From: Selaginella moellendorffii
Taxonomy: Eukaryota > Streptophyta > Lycopodiopsida > Selaginellales > Selaginellaceae
Direction of reading: 5' to 3'
Assembly (NCBI RefSeq): GCF_000143415.4
Contig: NW_003314371.1
Location: forward strand, 410,788-474,787
Length of the DNA: 64,000 nt
Position 1 is the stretch's first letter; every line of letters begins with the position of its first letter. The position numbers and the translations under genes are program-made. Below the pieces are notes generated by a model. That model worked only from the letters and a program-made list of their open reading frames with translations. It did no database searches and was not told the origin of the DNA. Below, piece after piece: positions 25,846 through 36,237 of this stretch.

Positions 25846-28056
25846 ATGTATCAATCCAAATGCCTGGAGCGCATGGAATCCTGCAAGAGCCTGGGCGAGG
25901 GCGAGGAGCTCCACGCCCAGATCCTCGGCAACAAATTCCTCGCCGCGGATGCCTTCGTGGCCAACAAGCTGATCGAGATGTATGGGCGGCTCGGCAGCAC
26001 CAGGAGGGCGCGGGAGGTGTTCGAGCGCATGGGCGAGGACAGGAACTCCTTCTCGTGGGTGATCATCCTCTCAGCATACTCCAAGACCGGGCAAGTGGAA
26101 GAGGCCAAGCAGCTGTTCGATGCGATGCCGGATCGGTGCCCAGTGTCGTGGAACGCGATGCTGGGCGTGTTTACGAAGAATTCTCGGCTTCGCGAGGCCA
26201 AGGAGGTGTTCGATAGAATGCCGGAGTGGACGTATGTCTCGTGGACCGCCATCTTTGCAGCATATGCCAAGCACGGGCACTTTGCAGAAGCGAAAACGAT
26301 CTTTGATGCTATGCCGCAGAGGAACATTATTTCGTGGACTGCCATGCTAGCTGCGTACTGTCAATCTGGGCAGTTTTCCGAAGCACGAAAGTGTTTTGAT
26401 CGCATGCCGGAGCACGATCTCTTCGTGTGGAACACAATGGTTACAGCACTTGCCGCTAACGGGCATCTTGCGAATGCCAAAGAGATCTTCTACTCCATGC
26501 CTGATCGCAACCTCGTCTCCTGGAACGCAGTCTTGACTGCGAGCACGCACCACGGAGAGCTACGAGACTCCAAGTCTTTGTTCGACGCGATGCCGCAGCG
26601 CGATCTTGTCTCCTGGACCGCAATGCTCGCCATGTTTGCCCGTGCTGGGCATCTTGAGAAAGCGCTAGTGATCTTCCACTCGATGCCGGCGAGGGACAGG
26701 ATTGCGTGGAACGTGATGCTCTCGTCGGCCTCCAAGAACGGGGAGCTCGAGGAATCCAAGCGCTTGTTTGATTCCATGCCGCAGCGCGATCACGTCTCCT
26801 GGAACGCTATGCTCGGGGCCTACGCTCACAATGGCCACTGGGACGAGGCCGTGGCGCTCTTCTCCGCCATGCCCGAATGGGATCTCATCTCCTCCACGGC
26901 CGTGCTCTGCGAGTACGCCCATCGCGGCATGATCCATCACGCGAGGACGGTGTTTGATCGCATGCCCGAGCGCGATCTCACCTGCTGGAACGCGATGCTG
27001 GGCGCCTACGCCCAGAACGGCCACGCCCACGCCGCCAAGAAGCTCTTTCTTGATCTGCCCGAGTCGAACCTCGTCTCGTGCAACATCATGCTGGCGATGC
27101 ACGCCGAGGAGGGCTCGGTGGACGAGGCGAGGCGGATCTTTCACCGGATGCCGGAGCTCAATCTCGTGTCCGAGAACGCGATGCTCACCGCGCTCGGCGA
27201 GAGCGGCCACATCCTCGAGTCGCGGGTGATCTTTGAGGGGATGCCGCAGAGGAACAATGTGAGCTGGAATGCGATGCTGAGCACCTATGCCCGTAACGGG
27301 CATCTTGATGAGGCTTGGCATATCTTTGACTGGATGCCGGAACGCGATGTTATTTCCTGGAACTCAATCCTCTCAGCAAATGCCCAAAGCGGGCATCTGG
27401 AACATACGAAGTTTCTGTTTGATACAATGCCTGTGCAGGGCTTGGTTGCAGTAACCACCATGCTAACAAGTTACGGGCAAAGTGGTCGTGTCACGGCGTC
27501 CAAGAAAATATTTGATCAAATGCCAGATAAAGATCCAATTGCCTGGAACGCCATGATTTCGGCTTATGCGCATAACGGGCATTTTCAAAACGCGCTGGAT
27601 CTTTATGGTGCGATCAAGGTTGAAGAGGAGAGACCGGACGATCGTTGCTTCACCTTGGTTCTTCTCGTGTGTGGACGCACTGGAAAGGTTTGGGATGGCT
27701 TGCGTTGCTTCGCGGAGATGGTGGTCGATTATGGGATCGTTGCAAACAAGCTCCAGTACCGATGTATGATCGATCTCTTGAGCAGGGCCGGGCATCTGAG
27801 GGAGGCGGAGGAGCTTATCGCGAGCATGCCATTCGAGGCGGAGGTGATGGACTGGCGATGTTTGCTGGGTGCATCGACGAGCTACAGCAATTTGGAACAT
27901 GGTGCTCACGCAGCTAAGGCTCTCTTGGGTGGCCAAAACGAAGATTCAGCCGCCTATGTCCTCCTTGCGAACATGTATGCGATGAAAAATGGAGTGCCCA
28001 GGAAAAGTATAAACATCTCGAAGAGGAGAAGAAGGTCGGCTGAGAGTTTGCGATGA
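25846..28056 (+). CDS. Intronless pentatricopeptide repeat protein (PPR-1)
   Basis: 736 aa with 17 recognisable PPR units between about residues 45 and 585, nearly all variants of FDxMPxRDLVSWNAM. After these comes a more divergent tail with the YRCMIDLLSRAGHLREAEEL and YVLLANMYA motifs of plant PLS proteins. Such proteins bind organellar RNA, one unit per base. No E+ or DYW deaminase domain is present. Instead the tail ends in a basic stretch (KRRRRSAESLR), so it may be naturally short or truncated by a frame change. Residue 5 of most units is Asn (pyrimidine preference in the PPR code), with Thr in a few. No clear N-terminal targeting peptide is visible. A broken PPR copy follows within 60 bp. 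Confidence 0.9.
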   Translation: MYQSKCLERMESCKSLGEGEELHAQILGNKFLAADAFVANKLIEMYGRLGSTRRAREVFERMGEDRNSFSWVIILSAYSKTGQVEEAKQLFDAMPDRCPVSWNAMLGVFTKNSRLREAKEVFDRMPEWTYVSWTAIFAAYAKHGHFAEAKTIFDAMPQRNIISWTAMLAAYCQSGQFSEARKCFDRMPEHDLFVWNTMVTALAANGHLANAKEIFYSMPDRNLVSWNAVLTASTHHGELRDSKSLFDAMPQRDLVSWTAMLAMFARAGHLEKALVIFHSMPARDRIAWNVMLSSASKNGELEESKRLFDSMPQRDHVSWNAMLGAYAHNGHWDEAVALFSAMPEWDLISSTAVLCEYAHRGMIHHARTVFDRMPERDLTCWNAMLGAYAQNGHAHAAKKLFLDLPESNLVSCNIMLAMHAEEGSVDEARRIFHRMPELNLVSENAMLTALGESGHILESRVIFEGMPQRNNVSWNAMLSTYARNGHLDEAWHIFDWMPERDVISWNSILSANAQSGHLEHTKFLFDTMPVQGLVAVTTMLTSYGQSGRVTASKKIFDQMPDKDPIAWNAMISAYAHNGHFQNALDLYGAIKVEEERPDDRCFTLVLLVCGRTGKVWDGLRCFAEMVVDYGIVANKLQYRCMIDLLSRAGHLREAEELIASMPFEAEVMDWRCLLGASTSYSNLEHGAHAAKALLGGQNEDSAAYVLLANMYAMKNGVPRKSINISKRRRRSAESLR

Positions 28057-28109
28057 GGCGATGGTTGCTCTGCCTCTAAGAACTGGATCGCCCTGCTGCT
28101 CCTGCCCCG

Positions 28110-29065
28110 ATCTCGACGGTTCAAGGGCGAGATATCGCTCCAACTTGCTGATTCACAGGTATGGGAAGCTTGGAAACTTGGAGCTTGCACGCGAGGCTTT
28201 TGAGGCCATCAAGCATCCCAATGTTTATGACAATGGGAGCTTGCGGGAAGCAAGAGAGGTGTTTGACAGGATGCCTTCGACAGACAAGGACATTGTACAA
28301 TCCTGTGTGGGCATTTCCGGCTCGGTAACCTTCGTGAAGCTATGGTGGTGTTTCAAAAGATGCCGGAGAGGGACGTCGTTTCGTGGACTACTCCTCTTTT
28401 CGCAAATGCCCAAGAAGGGCATTTTTAATTTTCAACGGCCTTGTTTAATATGATGTCCGTACGTAGCGTCTGGAATACACTTTTACAAGCGTACACATTG
28501 TTCAAGAGGCTCGTAAATTGTTTTTGTAAATGCCTTACCGAGATGTTTCAACGTAGCTGGAAATGTTGTAGCGGGGCATTGTGCTGAGGCTCAAACATGC
28601 TTTTAATCTATGCCAGAGATGGACGTGGTTTTTTTCACGGCAATGATGAAGCTTTTGGCGAGGTTGGGGACTTGCAAGGAGCGCAAAAAGTATTTGATTC
28701 CTCTCCCGCGAGACATCGTGTGCTGGAGCACTATGGTAACTAACGCGTATGCCCAGCGTGGGCATCCGGAAGATGCTAAGTGCCTGTTTGACAGGATGCC
28801 TGACTGGAACAGGGTGGCCTGGTCGGCCTTGAGCTCGGCCTACGGCCAGCAGTTCCATCTCGAGGCAGCCATGCAGGTGTTCTTCGCGGTTTCCTGCAAT
28901 GCAGTCTTGACCGTTTACTCCAAAAGCTGCCACCTTGAGGCAGCCATGCAGGCGTTCGACGCAATAGCCTACCGTAATGTGGGATCCTGGAACTCACTGC
29001 TCGCAGCTTATGCCGATAACGGGAGTCTAACAAACTCAGCAAAGGTATTTGCAATGATCACCTAG
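28110..29065 (+). pseudogene. Broken PPR gene downstream of PPR-1
   Basis: Two open pieces in different frames carry PPR motifs. The first, about 28110-28310, has NLLIHRYGKLGNLELAREAF and LREAREVFDRMP. The second, 28610-29065, has CWSTMVTNAYAQRGHPEDA, LFDRMPDWNRVAWSAL and GSWNSLLAAYADNGSL. Between them the frame shifts at least once: 28330-28430 still encodes PPR-like MPERDVVSW in another frame. A diverged AT-rich patch at about 28440-28560 also interrupts. There is no proper start and the tail is missing. It is a decayed tandem relative of PPR-1. Confidence 0.85.
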
Positions 29066-29069
29066 ACGT

Positions 29070-29200
29070 GGTTTTGTCGTCGTTGATGGTTTTCATGAGA
29101 TAATCTCCGCCATCCATTTGCTCTTGTACCATGTCAGTGCTTGTGATTTCCATCGAGACTCGAGGTAGTGTTAGAGCGTTTTAAAGTTTGAAAAGAGACA
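29070..29200. repeat. Dispersed repeat block, copy 1 (mate near 41808)
   Basis: About 100-130 bp is shared with 41808-41935. Both contain tcatgagataatctc, gccatccatttgctc or a close variant, and a caaagagacaac-like block, with about three quarters of positions agreeing. It is a non-coding or gene-derived dispersed repeat of unknown type. Confidence 0.6.
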
Positions 29201-29267
29201 ACTTTAGCAAAAGCAGCTCTTCACTTAAACAATCAAACCACCGTAAACCAGCCACATACCATTCCAA

Positions 29268-29815
29268 CTACCCATACTTCCCCACTGCCAAGAGTCGCCC
29301 TGGGTATTTTGTTCGGTACCAGCTCTTCTTGTCCGCCTCAAGACAGTATAGCGTGGCGTCATCCACGGGCAGCCCCACCACAGAACCATCTTTCTCCGTC
29401 TTGACAACAATCCCACTCAGCCTCATGCTCCTTGAATGTGAATCCCATTCAACGATAACATCACCCATTTGGACACCAGTGACGATGCCAGCCACTTCAT
29501 CTGGTAAGTAGTGCTTCTTGAGGATTGCAGGGAGTTCAACTTCCCCAGCCCGCCGCACAAAAACCACCTCTTCATTTCGAGGCAGACCAAGGCACCTTAG
29601 GAGGTAGTTCCAACTGAATCAGAAAAACACCCGATCAGGATGAATCAGGATATTGAAGCAGTAGCTTACCGGTTCGAAGAGCTCAACAGCAGCCACCCAA
29701 GGCTTCCTGGGAAACAGGGAAACAACCTCACCTTTCACAGTCTGCCCATTGATCGTCACAGTGGCTTCCTAAGCCTGGTTGTCACCGAGGCGTTTATCAA
29801 TGTCTCATCTGCGTG
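29268..29815 (-). pseudogene. Unidentified gene relic beside the copia insertion
   Basis: On the minus strand, 29815-29670 is open and protein-like (EATVTINGQTVKGEVVSLF, then FPRKPWVAAVELFEP), followed by a possible GT/AG intron. A second open stretch at 29600-29268 is protein-like in a frame that does not join cleanly (LPDEVAGIVTGVQMGDVIVE ... TKYPGRLLAVGKYG). I do not recognise the family. The frame clash and the adjacent retrotransposon at 29821 suggest a disrupted gene, but a misplaced splice site could also explain it. Confidence 0.3.
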
Positions 29816-29820
29816 GTCAA

Positions 29821-29938
29821 TGTTACGGTGGCAAGCCGTATGAAGTACGGACAGACACAAGTGCCAGTTCGGATGCCAGCGTTTTTGGTTTGACCAAAAT
29901 CTCATGGATAGAAATTCATTCAATGGTCAAACACAACA
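29821..29938 (+). repeat. 5' LTR of copia element
   Basis: 118 bp, with TGTT...AACA terminal inverted repeats. Matches the 3' LTR at 31261-31393 apart from substitutions and small indels. Confidence 0.92.
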
Positions 29939-29950
29939 TGGTATCGGAGC
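29939..29950 (+). other. Primer-binding site of copia element
   Basis: TGGTATCGGAGC lies immediately after the 5' LTR. It differs at one base from the common copia site TGGTATCAGAGC, complementary to the 3' end of initiator tRNA-Met. Confidence 0.88.
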
Positions 29951-31260
29951 GTTCAAGACATTTCTGAAGGCTTGGTTGAGACATTGCTTGCTGGAGTGGA
30001 CATTCCGGAAGTTTCTCGCACCTATGTCGATGCTCTTGCCTCTCCTAACAAAGACAAATGGGTTGCAGCCTTTGATGAGGAGTATAACTCCTTTCTCAAG
30101 AACAACACCTTCTCCTTGGTGGAAAGAGCTCCGGCCGGGCGTAAACTAGTGAAATCCATGTGGATTCCTAGTATCAAGCTCAACCCAGACCACACCATTT
30201 CTCGCCACAAGGCTCGCTTGGTGGCGAAAGGCTACTCTCAAGTGGCTGGTGTGGATTACACTGAGACGTTTGGCCCGGTGGTCAAGCTGACTACCATTTG
30301 CACCTTGCTCGCTTTAGCAGCTATGCACACCAGATGGATGTCATGATGGCTTTCCTGAATGGAGAGCTTGATGAGGCTACAAGGTCCCAGGAGACATTCT
30401 CTTGAAGGACCTTGGTGAAGCTTGTTACTGCCTTGGCATCCAGATTGATCGCAGACAAGATGGCTGCCGCTTTCTGCATCAAAGAAGATGTCCTGCAATG
30501 ATTCGCCATGGACTCTTGTGCGCCTGCACCCACGCCAATGGTTGCTGGCTTAAGACTTTAAGACTTTCCAAGGATACGTCTCCTTCTACAGATTTGGATA
30601 GGAGGAAAATGGCGAACGCTCCTTACCGACGTGCCGTGGGAAGCTTGATGTACCCGGTGGTGTGCACACGATCAGACATTGCCTTCTCAGTGAACATGGT
30701 AAGCAGGTTTCTTGACAATCCAGGCCCTACACATTGGCAAGCAGTAAAAAGAATTTTTCGGTAAGCTACCACTTCTTTTGGCTTACTTTACATGCCAAAA
30801 ATTCACAAGGCTACTGTGATTCGGACTAGACTGGTTGCCCAGATTCACGAAGATCACAGACAGGCTATTTTTTTAGCTTGCAACAAGCAGCTCTTTCTTG
30901 GAGCAGCAAGAAACAGAGTGTTGTGACTTGCTCTAGTTGCAAAGCTGAGTATATGGCCGCTAGTGCTGCTTGCAGGCTTCAACGTCTTCTATCAGACTTG
31001 GAACACTCTCTTCCAGGTTCAACAGCGATCTATTTTGACAATCAAGGCTGCATTGCCTTAAGCAAGAATTGCAAGATCAAGTCAAGAACGAAGCACATGG
31101 ACACAGTACACCATTTTCTTCGAGACCAATATGAAGATGGAATCGTCGAGCTTGTGCATTGTCCTACTCAGGACATGCCTGCTGACGTTCTGACCAAGGC
31201 ACTCTCCCAACTGAAATTTTCTCAGTTTTGGGCTGCACTTGGCATCTGCCCGAATGGGAG

Positions 31261-31393
31261 TGTTACGGTGGCAAGCCATACAACATACGGACAGACACCA
31301 GTGCCAGCTAAAACTCCAGGAGATGCATTGTTTTTGGTTGTACATTGACCAAAATCTCATGGATAAAAATTCATTCGATGGTCAAACACAACA
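31261..31393 (+). repeat. 3' LTR of copia element
   Basis: 133 bp, preceded by a weak purine tract (aatgggag) and followed by the gtcaa target duplication. Confidence 0.92.
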
Positions 31394-31412
31394 GTCAAGA
31401 TATCACATAACC

Positions 31413-31460
31413 AAGGTAGCTCAGTAGTAGAGCACTGTTCAATCCCTGGTCAATTTCCAA
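31413..31460 (+). repeat. tRNA-like fragment (A-box and B-box, no anticodon arm)
   Basis: ggtagctcagtagtagagca matches a tRNA D-arm/A-box and gttcaatccctgg matches a T-arm/B-box, but they are fused without an anticodon stem. It could be a tRNA pseudogene or the head of a tRNA-derived SINE. It lies 14 bp after the copia target duplication. Confidence 0.45.
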
Positions 31461-31737
31461 TAGTGGGCAGTGCCTCCTGCAATGATTTCAATCTCTTGCT
31501 TGGGCTTGAATTCAGCTTTGCTATCCTTGCTTCTGAGTAGCACTTTACTACACAACCTTGCAAATGCCCAGGTTACACATCTTGTTGTTGTCCAGTTCCA
31601 TGGATAAAGCTTTCCTGCCAATGATCCACAGCTTATGATTAATGAGCAAGCAATGGGATTTCTTATCTGTAGACTGCATCTACTGCAATGTAATTGGATT
31701 GATGCTGATTCCCATGCTGCAAACACTTTGCAGTTTT

Positions 31738-32105
31738 GCATTCATTTGTCTCAAAGAGTCAGCTTTAGATTTCAGGCAAATGATTGACTTGATTTTAGAT
31801 CTCCTTGTAGATCTTCTGCAAGTAATCGAGATTATCTCCTATTTAACTATGTTTGCATCTTTAGTGTTTTTCCTCTTTTGTTCCCTTTTTCATTGTTGGT
31901 AGGTTGACACAAATCAGTGCGCCAGCTCCAAGCATATCATACTTCAGCCACTTGCTACACTTCATTTGGATCCTTGCAATTGATTCTTCTTGTAAGGCCA
32001 TCCTCGGCATTCTCAAACTGATCGTTGGCGAGAGCTGGCATTCATAAGGATTGTCAATCCCTAAGCCATACATCAGTCTAGCCTACTATAACTTTAGCTG
32101 ATCAT
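31738..32105. repeat. Diverged direct repeat, copy 1
   Basis: Aligns with 32535-32915. Shared blocks include catttgtctcaaagagt, aggcaaat-a-g-gacttgatttt, ttcattgttgg-ag-tt-aca, the ttgctacacttcatttgg block and ggattgtcaatccc (with one change). Probably an old transposon fragment duplicated or inserted twice. No intact reading frame. Confidence 0.65.
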
Positions 32106-32534
32106 ATATATCTAGAGAGTGGAATTCTTAGCAATGCTAGCCATGGCAAGCTGCTGGATTTGAAAAAGACCATGTCAATAGAACACAATAGCATAACCAG
32201 TGGTAGTTCAAAAAAGCCATGGAATTTGAATTGCTTGAAAAGCTATGCACCCCTGAGCACAACTGTATGTGAGTAGTCCTTATCAAGAATAAGATATATA
32301 GCTCTTCAAATCCTAATAATCATATCTAAAGTAAAAATGGCAAGAAGTGATTCATCTAGTACTGCTCATAGCAATAGTGAGTCTGGGATTATTTCAACAA
32401 GCCTAAAATGATGGGTACTCTAGCTTAGGTTTAACTCAAGCCAAATGTAAAACAAAGACAGACATGTTTAGTGAGAAGTTAAAAAATGTCTATTTGGCCA
32501 CACTATCTTTATTATACATTTGAAACCCCCTTTA

Positions 32535-32915
32535 TAAACATTTGTCTCAAAGAGTTAATTTTAAATTACAGGCAAATAAGGGACTTGATTTTAAATCTCC
32601 TTATAGATCTTTTGCAAGTAAATGAGAATATCTTTGCATCTCTCATTTTTTTCTCCTTCGTTCCCTCCTTCATTGTTGGCAGATTAACATGAATCTCATT
32701 GTTGTGTTCTCTCATACACTTTTTTTCAAGTGTATCATACTTTAACACTTGCTACACTTCATTTGGATCTTTGCAATTGATTCTTCTTGCAAAGCCACCC
32801 TTGGCATTGAAGGCTCTCAAGCTGATCTCTAGCTAGAGTTGGCATTCATAAAGATTGTCAATCCCCAAGCCATACATAAGTTTGGCATACCACATTGCAA
32901 ACAACTTTAGTTGAT
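32535..32915. repeat. Diverged direct repeat, copy 2
   Basis: Mate of 31738-32105 at roughly 80 percent similarity by eye, with small indels throughout. Confidence 0.65.
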
Positions 32916-34315
32916 AGCTGATAGTTATTTCTTGGAGTAGCAAGACATAAAGTGTGATTGCCTCTTCAAGCCATAAAACAAAGTATGTCACTTTTTATGG
33001 GACTAATTTTAAGATGGGGTAATTAACTACTACCCCATATAGGACATGCTCACACATGCACTTTTAAAGCTATTATCCACATTAAAGTTTCCCAATATTG
33101 TGCTGTCTTGGATATCTATCTGAGTGGGTGTTAGACCAAGTGAATAGCCATGTAGCTGATACATCACATAGGGAAACACATTTGACTCATTTTTTTTCTT
33201 TTGTTGTTTTGATCTTGATTAATTCAATCTAAATCAACCACAACAAAAAGTGCCTCCTTATGAGGAAGTGCAATGTGAGGAAATGGAAGAAGTGCCTCAA
33301 CACAAGGAGATAGCAAAAGTGCTTCAATTATAGTGCATGTGGTTTTTTATCTTTTACCTATAATGATTTATTATAGGATAACCACAAACCTTGCATACAT
33401 GGGTCAAACATAACAAAATGAAACCATTGAATAAAGTCGCAAAGCTAAACTCCCAAGTTTATAACTAAGGAGTGATAGAGTAAAAGCATGAAGTAACTCC
33501 TAAGTGTACAATTAAAGAGTGAACAAATAAGAGCAAAGAGTAACATTGGAATAGTCCTAGAGCATTTAGCATCCTAACACTAAAACCAATATGCAAAAAA
33601 ACATTTAATGAAATTTAGCATTATTAATATGAGGATATAAGTACTCCGCCAGCTAACATAATATGCAATTTAGGTTTAGACTCAAGCCAAATGTAAAACA
33701 AGGACAAACACACATAATGAAAAAATAAATAACATCTGGCTAACCATACCTAACCTACCCACTATCCCTATACATTTGAAACCCCTTATAATACCCCTCC
33801 TTCCCCTCATCCCCCACTCTCATTGAAAAAGAGTTAAGTTTTTGAGATAATCATAAAAACTTACTAAATATAGAATGATACTAAATTGTGAATTTGGATT
33901 CGAAAACAACACTATTGTATATTTACATTCCATAAATATGCCCACCTAGCAAATTTAGGCACTTTTTATAAATAGCCAATGGGACTATATAGAATTAATA
34001 TATGGGGAATGATAGTGAGAATGTTTTAGCAGACATGGTAACCTATTATATAGCAATTATTGAGGGATTAATCTCAATATTGCTGGGGTTCCTAACATTA
34101 ATAAGTGCAAATTAATGAATGAGTTTTTCTAACCAAATCAAGTATACTTAACTAATAGCAGTTAGGAATTTTGTCTTTGTACTCTTTTAGTTAAATGTAT
34201 ATGTAAATTAGTTTGGGCAAAAACTAATAAAGGGTTTAACAATACTGATCTCCTGCTGTCATGGTAGTAAAAGAAGAATATCTATAAAGACTCTAACTTT
34301 CAATACTTATAATCA
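32916..34315. other. AT-rich repeat-derived DNA, no gene
   Basis: About 1.4 kb of low-GC sequence with no frame above 60 codons. A short Glu/Pro-type repeat precursor (gaagtgcctcaacacaaggag and similar) lies at about 33255-33330 and resembles the array at 34321-34470. Nothing else was recognised. Confidence 0.5.
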
Positions 34316-34320
34316 CATTT

Positions 34321-34475
34321 ACAACATCAACATGAGGAGATAAAGGAAATGCCTCAATGTGAAGAGATAAAGGAGGTGCCTTCACAAGAGGTGATGGAGA
34401 AGGTCCCTCCACAAGAAGAGATGGAGGAGGTGCCCCCACAAGAAGGGGTGTAATGTGAGGAGATGAAAGAAGAGT
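34321..34475 (+). repeat. 30-bp coding-like tandem repeat (Pro-Gln-Glu-Glu units)
   Basis: About five imperfect 30-bp units, for example gaggagataaaggaaatgcc and gaagagatggaggaggtgcc. On the plus strand they read as ten-residue units resembling PQEEMEEVPP, ending at a TAA and continuing as a sixth poor unit. It may be the remnant of a repetitive exon or of a transposon gag. The surrounding sequence is AT-rich with no start or partner exon. Confidence 0.55.
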
Positions 34476-35340
34476 TTTCATTTAAAATAATAAAGGAGTT
34501 TCAAATGTGATATAAACTCACTAATGAGCAGATTCCACACAATATGGTAAAGACTCTAAACTCATAGATAATTAAAGTTATTTTGGACACTCTATATGAC
34601 ATACTGTAGGTAGAGGTGGAGTCTTTGATGGTGGAAGTGGAGCTTTCAATCTCATTACTTAAAGATTCTTATAATGATATTTAGATTATATAATTGGAGG
34701 TTGTACATGACACTTCTTACAAGTATAAGGCTCCATGTTAGAAGTAAGAGTGCTAGAAACTAACTTATAAATTTTTTTCTGCTAGAACTTATATATAACT
34801 TATGTTTTAAAGGTTTAGGGTATATCATAGATAACCTCATAAATCTTAATATAGGCTTAAAGATTAAAATTTCTAAACAAATTATGTTGACAAACACAAG
34901 CTCAAAGAACCTTTGATAACACATGAAATGATATTATATATATATAGCTATGGTGAAATACAAAAAATCTTACCCTTCTATATCTATGCAATAAGAGTTG
35001 TAGATTTATGTGATAAGGATGTTTAACCCTAAGTATCCTAAAACTTTTAACTGATTGAAAAAGAGGGTACACTTTTGTTCATAGGTGTTTTCCTTCTATA
35101 TTTAAATTTTTATAAATCATCTCTTGAATTATTCGCTTTAGTTACTTACAATTTATCACACTTCTTTGTAAGTTTTATACTTTCATAAATGGAATCTAAT
35201 AGCTCTTTCAAAAGCCCCACTCTCTTGACACCCTACCTTTTGATTCAAGCCTAATAAAAATAAATTAGACCACTAGATGTCAATCTCAATTGTAGTGTGA
35301 TTCCCTTAGCTAATAATTAGAGTTAGATTTGAGACTCAAA
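34476..35340. other. AT-rich DNA with a partial TRIM-like flank
   Basis: No gene. At 35020-35160 the text aagtatcctaaaacttttaactgattg and the following 100 bp match the downstream flank of the 5S-like modules at 35358, 37462 and 37602. This is a truncated copy lacking most of the 5S-like part. Confidence 0.5.
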
Positions 35341-35545
35341 TGTAAACTTTTAAATTTGGATTTTCTAGGAGGTCATCCAGCCTAGTATTATTCAAACCCA
35401 AATACATTTAACCCAAATATCCTAAAACCATTAATTAATTAAACAAATGGGTGTTTTGTTGTTCATAGGCCTTTCCCTCTATATTTAAACCTTTATAGAT
35501 CGTCTTTTGCATCATTATTTTTAATTATTTATAGCCTTATATAAT
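35341..35545 (-). mobile_element. 5S-bearing TRIM-like repeat, copy 1 (Cassandra type?)
   Basis: On the minus strand, 35412-35358 follows the internal control region of plant 5S rRNA. It reads GTTAA-TGTATTTGGG, then AATACTAGGCTGGATGACC, then TCCTAGAAAATCC. Most mismatches to 5S are C-to-T or G-to-A changes expected of decay. The module sits in a longer repeat of about 200 bp shared with 36238, 37390 and 37602. Elements with 5S-like sequence in their LTRs are known in plants as Cassandra TRIMs. A 5S-derived SINE is the alternative. Confidence 0.6.
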
Positions 35546-36237
35546 GCATTTGAATGCTATAAATTCTTAACTTAATGACTCTCAATTTGAATGTAGTGGC
35601 AAAAGCCATTAATCATGCTTGATTGAAAGCATCCCTATAATGGAGGATAAAGAAAATAAAGTATCAATAAATAAAATGAACCAATTTATCCAATCTAAGA
35701 AAAACATAAGCTAAAAATTACAAGATGTTATAGGGAAAAAACATTTACTTGAAAGTTCTCATTATTTGTGCAATTGCATATCACTTACATGATGATCTTT
35801 TATAATCCCTTTAGCATCAATAAAGGATCATTCATGGTGTATATGCATAATTGTAGATCCCTATCATATGGCCATATAACAAATTATGTTAAATTGTGGC
35901 ATTAATTAGTGATCAATACAACATTATACCTTTTATAAACCAATTTGTGTTTTTATAAATTCATCCATCCACACCTACTAAGTTTCCATAATTTAAGAGG
36001 GTTAATTTTCTTGTTATAGTTGAACTATAATTAAAAAATCTCAGATTATAAATTTTGACAAGATTCCTTATTTTTGGATTTTGTTAAGAATAAAAATCCA
36101 TGCATCTAAATTGTGATTAATTTATAATATTAAAGGTTCTTTATACATATCTAATTAACCATTTATCAAATAACAATAAATGTTTTGAAAGGGTAAAATT
36201 ATAATTATATATATTATGTTAGAAACATGAATAAAAA

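Larger units (their letters stand above)
29816..31398 (+). mobile_element. Internally deleted Ty1/copia LTR retrotransposon
   Basis: Complete boundaries are visible. The 5' LTR is 29821-29938 (118 bp) and the 3' LTR 31261-31393 (133 bp); both start TGTTACGGTGG and end ACACAACA. The 5-bp target duplication gtcaa occurs at 29816-29820 and 31394-31398. The primer-binding site TGGTATCGGAGC (29939-29950) touches the 5' LTR and resembles the initiator tRNA-Met site with one change. Inside are only pol remnants: copia reverse transcriptase start (29969-30346), thumb region (30402-30764) and RNase H (30878-31250, with SSCKAEYMAAS and KHMDTVHHFLRDQY). Gag, protease, integrase and the catalytic palm of the reverse transcriptase are missing. 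LTRs differ by several substitutions and a net 15-bp indel, so the insertion is not recent. Confidence 0.92.

Noticed and set aside
31413-31460. Functional tRNA gene
   Set aside because: No anticodon arm and no acceptor pairing; only A-box and B-box text remain.
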